Positions 35,471 to 47,700 of a DNA stretch of 64,000 bases are shown piece by piece. The number at the start of each line of letters is the position of its first letter. Positions within the stretch are counted from its first letter, which is position 1. Made by a program: the position numbers and the translations under genes. The stretch covers positions 15,732,714-15,796,713 of the forward strand of contig CAIIXF020000007.1 of NCBI GenBank assembly GCA_903813345.2, written 5' to 3'. The stretch is from Owenia fusiformis. Its lineage: Eukaryota; Annelida; Polychaeta; Sabellida; Oweniidae. Below the pieces are notes generated by a model. It saw nothing but the letters and a program-made list of their open reading frames with translations. It did no database searches and was not told the DNA's origin.

Positions 35471-36201
35471 GCTCTGGTTACAGGACTATAGTCTAGTCCT
35501 GGCACGGGATAACCGTAAACATTCTATCAAAGCTAAAAACATTTTCCACATAAGTTCCAGAGGTACAGATTCTACACTTCAATCTTTAAATCGGCCAGAA
35601 TATTAAAATCTCCGCCATCAGTGGCCATGAATACTTCATCCAGTGAGTGAGTACCTTTCTACATCTCTCCATTCCCAGGAACATTATTCTAACAAGTGTG
35701 GGAAATCAGTCCGCCTAACAAATAAGGGATAAAATCAAGCAATATTGTAAAATCGTGAGAGTCGTGAGTGTTAATACTGGATTATGTTGGTGCTGCCATC
35801 TTTATATCAGCCCAGAACCTATGGATTAAATTGCTTTTCAGCCATCTGAAAATATGCAGTGAAAAAGCTAAAAGTTATATTTTCAGAAAGGTCACTGAAC
35901 AAATTATTTTGAATTTTTCAAAAAATAGGAGCTTTGAAAATTTGAAAGATTGTTTGATAGAAAAATGGCGGTCATAAAAAGAAAAATTAATTGCTTTTCA
36001 TTTTCTTTTATTTCTCGGGATGCATTTTCATAAATCATTTTTTCTTTGTCGATTTGTTAGATAACTATGACTGAACGAGTGAGTTTCACAATATTATTTA
36101 CATGTTTTATTCCATCGTACACCTATAACCTGAGACCATCATAAATTACGTTAGTCTCAGATATAATATTAATTTGCCGTCTCTCAATATTTCTGCTGCA
36201 G

Positions 36202-36225
36202 CAGCCAATATGGGGGATGAAAGTG
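36202..36225 (+). CDS. Candidate upstream coding exon of Rab27 (MGDES)
   Basis: CTGCAG|CAGCCAATATGGGGG followed by ATGAAAGTG|GTGAGT has an acceptor, an ATG at 36210 and a strong donor at 36226. The 16 coding nt end in phase 1 and join exactly in frame to the acceptor at 44737, giving MGDESELE immediately before the Rab27 MGDSSATTG start. The peptide is short, so chance is possible, but the repeated MGD start and matching phase are suggestive. The acceptor (CAGCAG, a tandem AG) implies further 5' UTR exons upstream. Confidence 0.45.
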
Positions 36226-36648
36226 GTGAGTATGCTGCAGAGTACATGTATATGTGTAGACAGAAAATAGATGTGGGCCCAGGTTTTTATGATCCCATAC
36301 TTTCTTCTCTTGAAACATATTATGAATTAAATGACTTTTATTTTTCCTATTTCTATTTTGTTAAGAAAGGTAACTTCTGTTTGTTTGTTTATTCTGTTTA
36401 GTAGATTGATTTTGTAATGGTGTCACAAGCAACATTGAAATAATCACAATGAAACTTTCCATGTTTCAATTGTAATGAACCAAGATGTAGTTTTATGAAT
36501 ATAAGTATTATAATGAGAAAATAGGATCATCATTTTCAAATATATATAATAGGATTTCATTTGAGATTATTATTTCTATTATGGTCAAAATTTTCTTTTG
36601 AAATATTGACTTATGAGATAAAAGATAAATAAATAATTATAGTCATAT

Positions 36649-37796
36649 CCAGGGCTTGCATTAACGGCGTCCCGTACATGTTAAGGACTCAAAAATAATT
36701 TGGAGGACGCAAAAATTGAAAATATTTCCGTTTTTTGGACGCAGATTTTTTTTAGGTCAATACTACAATGTGTTTACATCGATACCTAACAAAAACAAAT
36801 AATTATGATCTCTCACCTTCATTTGAATCGTAAATAAGGCTCAACATGTTGAATATTTACAAATAATCATGATTCTCTCGAATTTTTTCGACTTTGTTTA
36901 TTTTTAGATTTGAAACCATGACACGCCACAGTTTTTCCTATTCAGAAACCAATATTAGGTTATTCATGAAATAAAATGTATTCATTGTCGAATGAACGAA
37001 CATGCATTTATTCAGTCCGTACTTAACGTTTACTTCCGTTTTCCGCGGCAAGAAGTTATACCTCAAAACTAGGGCTGGCACAGAACGGAATTATTGTCCG
37101 AACCATCCGGTTTTGCCTTCGGAAACGGACTTTCGGACCTACCTTCTCATATTCCGATAATTTTCTGAATTTTTATTTTCCTTAAAGAACATTCACTTAT
37201 CGTTATAGCGATACGCTAACTCGCTATAGCGAACTCGTACTATGAAACGAAATCAATAAATATATATAATCATTAAACATTTTCACTTGGTAAAGTTGTT
37301 TTATATGTAATGAATGATAGAAATAAATAAAGTATGATTGTTTTTTATATATTCAGTACCTATAAGAAAAGAAAATTATTGTAAGAAAGCCAATATACAA
37401 TATACAGTAACAGTTGTATGCCAAGGTGCCAAGAAGGCAAAGACATTAACATTTTGCCATTAGTTTTGAACATTTATGTCACCTGTTCTGGCAGTTAGAT
37501 AGTGTTAGTGTTTGTATTTAATAAACTTAAATATATATAGTTGTACACTCAGCTGTTCCTATGGTAACAAAAATGAGAACTTCAGGGGAGAAGTAGGAAC
37601 TATTTTAAATAAGGTCCGAAAGTTCAGAATTCCGAAGTCAAGTTCCGAGTTCCGTTCAGATTCCGTTCCGTTCCGTGCCAGCCCTACTCAAAACAGGCTA
37701 GAAATAGGGGACACACTTTTTTTTCAAAGGACACACTTTTTTCAAAAAATTGCGTCCTTGGGACTCACAAATTTTCTAACCTAATGCAAGCGCTGG
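36649..37796. mobile_element. TIR element with 6-bp target duplication, carrying a nested hAT MITE
   Basis: Ends CCAGGGCTTGCATTA and TAATGCAAGCGCTGG are 15-bp inverted repeats with one mismatch. TCATAT at 36643-36648 recurs at 37797-37802 as a target-site duplication. Subterminal words (GGACGC, GGACTC, GACACACTTTTTT) repeat near both ends. Without the nested insertion the element would be about 520 bp. It is non-coding. Confidence 0.85.
37070..37686. mobile_element. Nested 617-bp hAT-superfamily MITE
   Basis: TAGGGCTGGCACAGAACGGA at the left end and its inverted copy (TTCCGTGCCAGCCCTA) at the right form the TIR. CTCAAAAC at 37062-37069 is exactly duplicated at 37687-37694, the 8-bp target duplication diagnostic of hAT transposons, and TAGGGCTGG is a typical hAT terminus. 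Subterminal CCGAA/TTCCG words abound. No transposase is encoded. Confidence 0.9.
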
Positions 37797-38894
37797 TCAT
37801 ATCCCTTACATGTGTTTGTCACTCAAGTCTAGTATTTAGAAATCTATTTAAATATCACCTTAAATTACATTGATTTTTATAAAATGAGATGATTGTGAGG
37901 ATTTGTGAAATTTTCATGAATGCACATTTATTTATATGAATTTGCTTGTCCACGATATCTGTTTTCTTAATGGTACAGCTGAGCACACCATATTTTTAGT
38001 CATCCTATTATTGTTGATGTTGTTATTAGTGTTGTACATGTGGTAGTAGGCATTATTGGTCCTGACATCTATCAATGTATTGTTATTTCAATACGATGTA
38101 GAGATCTACCTCAAAGCTTAAAGAGAGAATCAGATCTAGCGAGCAGTCCAACAAAAAATTGTTTCAATTTTAGAATATTTCTGGCTCATTTAATTCCTTG
38201 TCATGTCTATTTTCTAAAAATTCCTAAAGTGCACACTTTATTTCAGGAAAACTAAAGATATTTACAATAATGGATTATTTTTTATTAGAATGGTTACCAT
38301 TCATATAATTATTTGGGAGAATTTACACATTTTTCACCTATTTTAGAACTTTGAATCTTTGATAACTTCATCAATTTATAACATATTGTGAATCTTTGGG
38401 AGATATGGTATTTAAGATTATAAAGAATACATTAATATGTCAATTGTTCATGTTGCTTGTAATTTTTCCACCCCTGTAGATCTGATTCTGTCTTTAATAA
38501 AGGTTTGGTTCAAACCTAGAGAACTACAAAGATATTTATCACAAAGCTGGAGTAATTACTACCTGGAATCTAGAGGAAGGTCTATCTCTAATTTAGAGGA
38601 AAATCTCCTGCTAATCTCGAGGATGACCTACCTCGAAGCTACATTAAAGCTGTAGGAGGTTCTACTTCTAATCTAGATTATCTCAAAGCTAGTCAAAGGT
38701 CTTCCCAAGGGCAGCTCTTCCCTGAGAGCTAGAGGTTATACAGGAACATGAATTTCCGTCACCCTGTCTATGTTATTATGATATTATATTATCTAACTGC
38801 TAATAGATTGTGAATCAAGAAGAGTATAGCAAAGGTTTAAGTAAGTTTATTAGTCTTGTGTGTCATTCTGCAGTGTTATTAATTACTCATTTCA

Positions 38895-39870
38895 TTAATC
38901 TGGGTATGTAATATCACTATGTAAGGGTTGTGATTATTATACCAACGAACAAAGTTCGGTAGGGTTATAGTGAAGCCCTCCGTCTGTCCATCTGTCCATC
39001 CGGAAGATAACTGGAATACTGGTCGACGGATTTTCTTCATATTTGATGAAAAGATGAATATTGGTGAGCAAAAATCTTATGTTTTTCATTTTAGACCATA
39101 GTACTAAATATTATTATTTGAAATTTTGGTAGTATATTTATTACATCTATCTATTTCACATATTCCATGTTTTTCACCCTGACCCCCAGGGGCCGTTGGG
39201 AAAACAAAAAATTGTGTTAATTTTGAGATGTTTTGAAGTATAGCTTTATTATACTTGAATGAGAGGCAATTTACATGATTTAGAGTAGATTGTAAATAAT
39301 GTATCGTTTTTCTGATTTGGGGCTCGTAAAATTCAAAGTGGCCGCCTAATGTGGGATTTCACAATAATCTCAAATTGAAGGAATTTTAGAGTAGATCACA
39401 GTTATGGTATTGTTTTTCTGATTTTGGCCTCTGAAAGTTCAAAATGGCTGTCTAGAGCAGGGAAGAGTAGATGGTAAATATTTCATTGTGACTGTACAGA
39501 TTCATGATGTTGCTGATTTGCCGATTTCTAGTTCAGCCTTAAATGTATGACTGTGTATGTTATATCACTATGTTCGGGTTGTGATTATTCAACCTTAAAT
39601 ATAAGACTGTATGTTATGTCACTATGTAAAGGATGTGATAATTCAACCTTAAATATGGGACTGTGTATATCATGTCACTATGTAAAGGTTGTGAATATCC
39701 TACCTTAATGTATGACTCTGTATGTAATGTCTCTCTGTAAGGGTTCTGATTATTCACCCTTAAATGTAGGACTGTGTATGTTATGTCACTATATAAGGGT
39801 TGTGATTATTCAACCATAAACGTATAACTGGGTATCTAATGTCACTATGCAAGGGTTTACCGTTATGTTT
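38895..39870. repeat. 54-56-bp tandem repeat interrupted by a dispersed element
   Basis: TCACTATGTAAGGGTTGTGA recurs at 38914 and then at 39565, 39619, 39675, 39730, 39786 and 39842, spaced 54-56 bp. Between the first copy and the rest lies a separate repeat (about 38940-39535) starting ACCAACGAACAAAGTTCGGT, with a CGAAC/GTTCG palindrome and CCGTCTGTCCATCTGTCCAT. That element was evidently inserted in the array. All lies between the candidate Rab27 exon and the first firm one. Confidence 0.75.
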
Positions 39871-39899
39871 TTTCAACCCTAAATGTCAGATCTATTGTT

Positions 39900-41640
39900 T
39901 AATGGTTGATAATTATTGAACCTTAATGCTCTCTATATAATTATATTGACTATGGATAATACAAATATCCCAACCCTCCTATAGGATATTAAAGGTACAT
40001 ACTTTGATGTTATTGGAAGGGTTTGGCTTTAATCAGTGAACATATCTGGTTGATAGTAGATTATCTGTTACTCACGATGCACTATGCTGTGATCTAATGC
40101 ACTGCAGCATACTGTAGAACTAAACACAATATAAGGTCTGCTAAAATGTCATCGGGAACAGTTAATCTATTCTGCTAAGTAAAATGCAATAAATGATGAT
40201 TTGGTGATTTCACATCAAACACGCTTGCATATACAACTGAGGTAAGTGTATTTTGAACCTTAGATTGTAATCACTGGTGAAGCCAGATGTCAAACACAAA
40301 AATTAGTTAAGTACATAGTATTAAGTGAAAATAATTTTCTGATACATGCTATGTGGATGGTTGATATACCAATGGTGTATGATATGGATTGAAAAAAACA
40401 AATAATGTACATTGAATATTTGCCAATGAATAGCTTGCATTTGAAAAGAAGGATTTATTTTTTATTCTGAAAAACCTTTATATTTAAAAGAATTGGCTCG
40501 TTGATTAAGGTCTTTTGAGGTTAACATAAAGAGGACCAGGACATAACAGGTTAGGTTACTCATAGTAATATACCTATTTCCTATAACCATGATTATAGTC
40601 ATATACAGTGTACACCTCTAAGCATAATATAACCATTTTCACTGGGTCATGACTTTGTAAGTGTATTTCATGTTAAATAATATAATTTGTGAGTAACAAA
40701 GTATAAATGACATTTGGGATAATAATTTATTTTCAAAATATCATTTGTATTATCAAATAAACCATTTGCTAAAGATTTATGATGCAGATAAGTGTAATTT
40801 CTTGAAAATGATAAATGTTGATATTTACATTTATAGCAAAACGAACAATTTCTGAAATCTATAGATATGTCCTATAGGGATCCTGCGATTGCTCAATAAT
40901 TTGGCCAAGATGCAACGCAAGTGTATTGATACTCACCAATAAAATTTGTTGCAAAATAAAGCAACAAAATAAAGTTAAATGCTCCCTAATAGAATGTCTC
41001 TGCTTTTTATTTTTCATTTTTCACATATATGATCTGAAAAATGCCTTCTTTTCATCATTTCTGCTTTGAAAAAACTAGAAAAATAAGGCGAATGATCTGC
41101 TTCAGTGTCCAACTAAGTGTTAATACATTCTTCTTAATAGTTACTTTTTACATGGTAAAATTGCTTGTACCACTTGCATCATATCATGAGGTAAAAATTG
41201 TTGATTATTTCAAAATTAAGAATTGTGTATTGTTGAACTCCTAAGTACTCCCTGAATTTGTTATCAGCTTTTAAGATCTTTATGAAAAAACACCTAGAAA
41301 TGATTCAATCTTAAAAAATTCTGAAATTGATGTATTTTTTATGAAAGTACACTCTATCTCTGATTCTTAATTACATGGAAAAGAAAATCAATTCCTATGT
41401 TAATTTTAATAATGGATGTTTTGCTCATTGTGATATAAACAGCCAGCCGTAATCTGCATAATTGGAAACACTATTATTCATAAAGCACAAATGAAATGAA
41501 TAAAGCTTTCAGCTGGGGAGATTGCATTGTATTTGTTTATCATACAATTGTGTTTTCATTCACTATATTCTGAAATAGCAAGAAAAGGGAGGAGGTGAAA
41601 ATTGACAATTCAGATGTGAGCGTAACAGTAATCTCTCTGG
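39900..41640. other. AT-rich non-coding stretch
   Basis: No gene or clear repeat was recognised. Short open frames lack protein-like composition. If the upstream Rab27 exon is real, this is Rab27 intron. Confidence 0.4.
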
Positions 41641-41689
41641 CATTGTGGTTAATATTGGCTGCTTGACAATTTTCTTAGGACTAGATTTA

Positions 41690-42140
41690 GTGGGACCAAT
41701 ATCAGTGAGTCTTATGACAATGTGACTTAAGTCATAGGGACAAAAGTTAGTTAGAACAAAGTCAATTAAATGGGAGCAATGCAAGTTAGAAGGACCAATG
41801 TCAGTAAATTTATTGTTGGTGGGAACAGAGGGGAACAAAGTCAGTGGGACCAATGTCAATAAGATTATTGTTGGTGGGAACAGAGGGGAACAAAGTCAGT
41901 GGGACCAATGTCAATAAGATTATTGTTGGTGGGAACAGAGGGGAACAAAGTCAGTGGGACCAATGTCAGTAAAATTATTGTTGGTGGGAACAGGGGGGGA
42001 GTCAGTTAAACCCATGTCAGTTAGATTATTGTTGATGGCAACAAAGGGGAACAAAGTCAGTGGGACCAATGTCAGTAGGACTAAAGTTGATGGGGAAAAG
42101 GGGAACAAAGTCTGTGGGACCAATGTCAGTAGGACTTTTA
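41690..42140. repeat. 55-bp minisatellite, about eight copies
   Basis: The unit CAGTGGGACCAATGTCAATA, AGATTATTGTTGGTGGG, AACAGAGGGGAACAAAGT recurs at 55-bp spacing (GTGGGAC at 41844, 41899 and 41954) with diverged copies on either side. The purine-rich strand is the plus strand. Confidence 0.85.
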
Positions 42141-42159
42141 GTGACTCCTAATGACAATG

Positions 42160-44736
42160 CTTCCATAAGGCTTTCCTTCACATATAATAGAAAGGGTGAA
42201 TTAAAATGCAAAATGATACTGTATTGGTTTTTTGCTGTTAAAATATTTTAGGACTGAACGTACCAATACTCTGGTCACTTTGACATTGTTGATTGTTAAA
42301 ATACTGTAAAATGAGTAACAAGGGATCAGCATTTTTTCATTACATTTGAAGAATTTCCAGACAGCTGGTTATTACTTACAGGTAATTTCAGTTATTTCAT
42401 GATCAAGGGACTGTCTGAGTGTAATTATAATAGATGACATACTCTCAGAAGTCATCTAGCAATGTACAAGGGCATATTCCTCATAATTGTGAAATGACAT
42501 ATTTATTACACTGACACTTATAAAAATAAGGTTTTACACATGAATCAATAATAAAATCTGAAAGCATTGATTAAAGGAACACTGTCTGTTTCATTTGATC
42601 GAGCATCACTAATTATTACCATGTTCACATTGTAGCCTTAATGTTATTCATTGGAAAATTGGCCTCATAGTATTTAAGTTAACTCCCAAAAGCACGTAAG
42701 TGATGTAAAATGTTACGTTTTCTCTAAAACAGCTAGAAATTCAGTTGTTGCCTCTTTAAACTCAGAGAGCGACATTTTATAGTTTTGACATCATATAATA
42801 AGGTCAGGCTGAAACACAAACATATTATTACACCCCTTAACAGCCTTTTTATGGTCTTAAAATATATTATTGTGCATGAATTGTCATTGTTGTTCTTGGT
42901 GAAGTCGCAATTAAGTTGCCATATTAACTGTATCATGTACAGCATGTAACAATTGCTTTGCGTGATGCTAATGTATATTTTCATCTATTGGAGAAATAGA
43001 ATTGCTGCAACAGATGTGTGAAATGTGCATTGTGTAAATGCCATATCTTTTTAATATTTGATATTTGTATAAATGATCTCAATTTTCTCATAAAAACATT
43101 TTTGCATTTTGTCCATGCAGAAAACTAGAATATGGAACTTGCACAGAACAAGAATGAAGAATACATCAGTGGGGTTATATATTTTGAGATTTGAGATGTA
43201 AATGGTGAAATTGGCAAGTAATGAAAGAATGTAGTCAACGGACTTGGTACTCTTATACCACATTCAAATCAGTGAAGTAGAACACCTCCTTAAAGGGTGA
43301 CGCATATCGTTTAGCAAATCGAACGCTCGTTTCTGGTGTTGCTCACCGTTTAGTATAAAAGGCCCGATCCCGGAATAATACTCAAGGGTTCACAGGTTCG
43401 AGGTCGTTGTGTCAACACCTCTAACTGTTATATAGCATAAGTATATTATAGATTGTCACACATTTATAAAAGGGTGATTTTTATTTTGACAAATCAATTC
43501 CACATTTATGGGTGAAGTTTCAGAATCTTCTATTTGTGTATAATAAGGAAAAATTGGCATCTAAATTTCCCCATAACGTAATAGCACACAGCTTGGCATA
43601 TGAAATATCCTACAAATGAAACAAAGCAGTTCTAATACAAGGATTTATATTGGCTGTTGTGCATGTATTCTTTGAACGCAATCACTCTATGGATAACGTT
43701 TTCAAAATCATTATAAACGGATTACTTTATCTCAAAGACAATTTCAATAAACTGGATTTTACAGAACTCCCCTTATTTCTTAAAAATGGACTGATCCAGT
43801 TGACTCGCCTGGAGCCGCCATATTGTTTTTATACGGGAAGCTTATCGGAACCCTTTAAGTACAACATTTTAAAGTCCTGTTGCTCATATTATTAATTGGT
43901 TTAAAAGTGTTTCACTTATACATGTTTCACTGTATTGGAAATGCCAGAAAATCAGGTTGTTTATTCAAATATTATTGCACAGAGATATAAAGGGATTAGC
44001 TACTAATCTTTTAAATCCAACTGTCCTGTAATCAGGTGACTAAAGATTATTTCATAGTTGATGTTCCCTTAACAATATCACCACTATAGCAAAATGCAAA
44101 ACAGCGTAGGAAGGGTGAAATCAGAGTGGAATAAAGTAGATGTAACTGTACATGTAGTTAACCCTCTGAATTCTAGAGAATAGCTAATAGAGAAGGATAC
44201 TCCTTTTTTAGACTGAGTAAAACTGTAGAATATGTGTGATCATCGAAAATGTTTTCTTAGAGGGAAGTGCAGTGATAAATATTGATATTAAGAAAGCATC
44301 AATCTTGAAATGCTAGGAAATCAGGCTGTCTTCTTCTATTGAAGCTTAGAGTAATGGAGGGAAATGACAACAGTTGTTTTATCTTTTGATTCGGGTTTCA
44401 CATTATTCTCTTCTAGGCTATTTGATGTCTGGCATTTCCTAGATGAAAGACAATAGTAACCTAGTGACAACATATGTATACTGAATCGATGTTATGTATA
44501 TATTTTATGAATTATAGAAAAATAAGTCTATGGGAGCTACTTTTAATGTGTAATGATTAATGATCTTTAATTTACAAATCATTATTTTATAAAGCATCTT
44601 TTTCTAGTGTATGTTAAAAGTAATATATATGTACATGCATTGAAAAAAAGTATGCCAAAATCCCCCCCCCCCAGTAGTTAAGTAATGATAATGACAGGTT
44701 AAGGGCTAATTGCTAATATATTACATTTACTTGCAG
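42160..44736. other. Non-coding flank upstream of the first firm Rab27 exon
   Basis: AT-rich sequence without a recognisable exon. Around 43285-43420 a CpG-bearing patch with GGTTCACAGGTTCGAGGTC resembles a decayed polymerase III B box, too weak to call. A C11 run sits at about 44662-44672. Confidence 0.35.
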
Positions 44737-44744
44737 AGCTAGAG

Positions 44745-47700
44745 ATGGGAGACTCTAGCGCTACCACTGGCAGTCCCCAGAGCGGTCCCACAGATTATGA
44801 TTATCTCATGAAGTTTCTTGCTCTAGGTAAGTTGCAGTCCATTAAAGGAACTATATTATTTTGTTTGCATGAAACGCAGTAAGGCTAATTCTGTAACAAT
44901 TTCAGAACATTGACTCTGTTGACACTCTACCACTGTTTATGTCAACCAGCAATATATTGCACTATAAATAGATAGTTAAAACTATTCACCCTGACCATTA
45001 AAAGTGAAAAGTGGGTACTTGTACAGTGATCAAAAGACTCAAGATTTTTTTCTGATGGGTATTCAATGTGGGTCGTTGATCTTGACAGGCGTGTCTAGAA
45101 CAAAGCACAGAAATTGTGGCAAATTAATACTTGCTTGAAATATCCCAAAATTGAACTCAATAAACTACTCTAACTTCAGTTCATATTCACTTAATTCTCC
45201 GAGCTTTTTACATTTCTTGTTATTGTTTCGGGCCTCTGTTTTAAAGAGCGATTGTTAGACACCTCTGGGAGTCTATTGCTACACAGGCTATCTGTGCCAG
45301 GTTCCTTTTTGGGTATGAAATTTAGCTCATGCACATTGGATTGAATAATTTAATTGGTTCAGATTTCAAACACGCATGCACACTTTTTTTTAAACTAGAA
45401 CTGTTGCAGATTGCCCCTATTCAGCATTTCAGTTCAAGTTTGAGATGGCACGAATTCAAAAGTTTTTGTTAATATTTGGGAAAGGAAGGTAACCCCAGGG
45501 CCAGATATAGGTACATCTTACCTTTACATCATGGGATATATTTTCCTTGGATTAGTTTTGCCATGGGCCTGGTTTTACTGTGTGTCTTTCCAGAAAACAA
45601 TCCGGTTTTGTTTGTATTTTGTATTTTTTGGCAGATGGGGTGGCCACATTTGCCAAATTTAGTTTAACAAGTTAAACTTAGTTGATTCAGGATCTTTTTG
45701 ACAGCTGAAAAAATTACTTCCCCTTCGAAATATGGATGGGTGAAATTTTATTTTGACGAGTGAAAAATTTGGCCAGGGTACCTGTCTGACGGGTGTTGAA
45801 TCTTTTTTATTTTGATCCCTGAACTTATATTTAAATTGAGCTACTGACAAATTATTAATGTTTAGAGCTAAAATGTCAGCACCTTCAATATGAAATTTTC
45901 ATTTTTCAGCTTCTCTGTTATGCAAGATACTATAACTGCCATGGGAGTATATTTGAGATAAGTTCTTAAGATCATTCTTCTAAAATTGATCAGAGAAGAT
46001 GTACTCAGCAATATATTCCCAAGGGATGTAATATTTATAACAATGGTTTGTAAAGAGAATTCAGAACACAGAATTCCGATGCCTTCGGCATGGTATTTCT
46101 TATGGATAAATGCTTGCCAGACATACAGACTTGTAAATTTGAAATATATACGGTCTGCATCAATTTCAATCAGACCGTAAAATTGCTAAAAGATTTTTAT
46201 TGCTCAATCTAAACTTGTCATATTACAACAGAACTTTTTACTCTTAAGTTTTGCATTGTCAGATTTCAAGATCTTCATCAATGTCCTGTAGATCACTTAT
46301 GTCACTGTCATTCCCGGACTGTCATTCATTCTAAATCAGAACCATAGTCTTCGGCAATTTTCAGAAATCTGTGGGAAATTTTCGTCCAGTGTAATTTATG
46401 TTTAGAGAAATGGTTTATCATGGCTCAAATGTTCAAGATCTGATTTATCCAATAAATCGAACCATTTGGTGTTAGAAAGTCACAGTAAGATAGCATCCAG
46501 TTAGTAAGTAGAGCTTATTTATTCATTTGGATAAATTTTGAAGGTATTAAACCATTACTTTGGGTCTAAGTGATTGGTTTTATTGTGGTAACCCTATTAT
46601 CGCCCATCTAAATGAAACAATTTTCTATAATTTTCTGAATGAAATAGAGTGTAAAGTGCACGTTGATTCAATTTTAGTCGCAACATTGGCTTCCTTTGGT
46701 TCAAATGACAACCCTCAATACTGGTTCACCTGTGATATTCCATGACATTTATTTTTGCTAAATTCGCCAAACCAAATCTCCGCCAATTTTCCAATTTTGC
46801 CCAATTCACCAAATTAAAACACGCCAATTTAAGTTGACCAACTGCAGATTTTAGGCATGCTATTTGATTACTTTTGAATTTTTTGATAAAAAAGTGTGAT
46901 AAATTTATTTTATCTCTGTGTGTCTTGGTTCACAAGTCTTAAGATAAATAGGCTGTAACAATATACTGATATGTTTGTCTATTCTACAGTAGATAATTGG
47001 AATAGTATACTTGCAGCCATATCTTGTGATCATTAGAGGTGAAACAAAAATACCAATACACAAATAGATTTGAAATAATAACCCATTTGAAACAGTCCAA
47101 GTCTTGTAACAAATCTAAATATGTATGTATTTTCTGAGAATTAGCACAGAGAGTCATTTTGGGTTCATTTTTCATTGAGGCTATTTTACTTAAAACCGTG
47201 GCAATTTTTGAAAATTTGACACAAAGGCTGAAAATTACAGTTCTCAAAAGTTTTACCTGTGGGGGTGCTTGAATTGTTAGTGACTTGCCTTTAAAAATAG
47301 CAGATAGCACTGCAGCGCCTAATTAAAAACCTTAAATGGAATAGACAATTCTGAAACATCCATTCTCTTATAATTTTGTTGATTTCCTTTGGCACAGATT
47401 TGCATAGAACATAGCGTGAGATACATACCAATAAGGCTAAAGGCTATTATTGCTATATAATATTTAGATATAAAGCATCCTTCTGAAAGCCTGCTAGGCT
47501 ATCTTAAGACCTTAAAAGCTATTTTATAAATAAAAAATCAATGCTGAGAAACATAACGTCATTACAACAATTTACGAGTCATTTCTTGCTCTTATGATGT
47601 TCCCGAGGGCTACCTTATGACACTAATTTTACTTTACGTATTATATTTTTGTAAGCGTGGTGAATTGATTTTCAGAGCGTTGATTATCCTATGCCATCAG

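Noticed and set aside
41560-42210. Several overlapping frames on both strands around the 55-bp minisatellite
   Set aside because: Repeat-derived peptides with no domain; their limits follow the repeat copies.
43650-43895. 81-codon plus-strand frame
   Set aside because: No recognisable domain and no splice or promoter context to support it.
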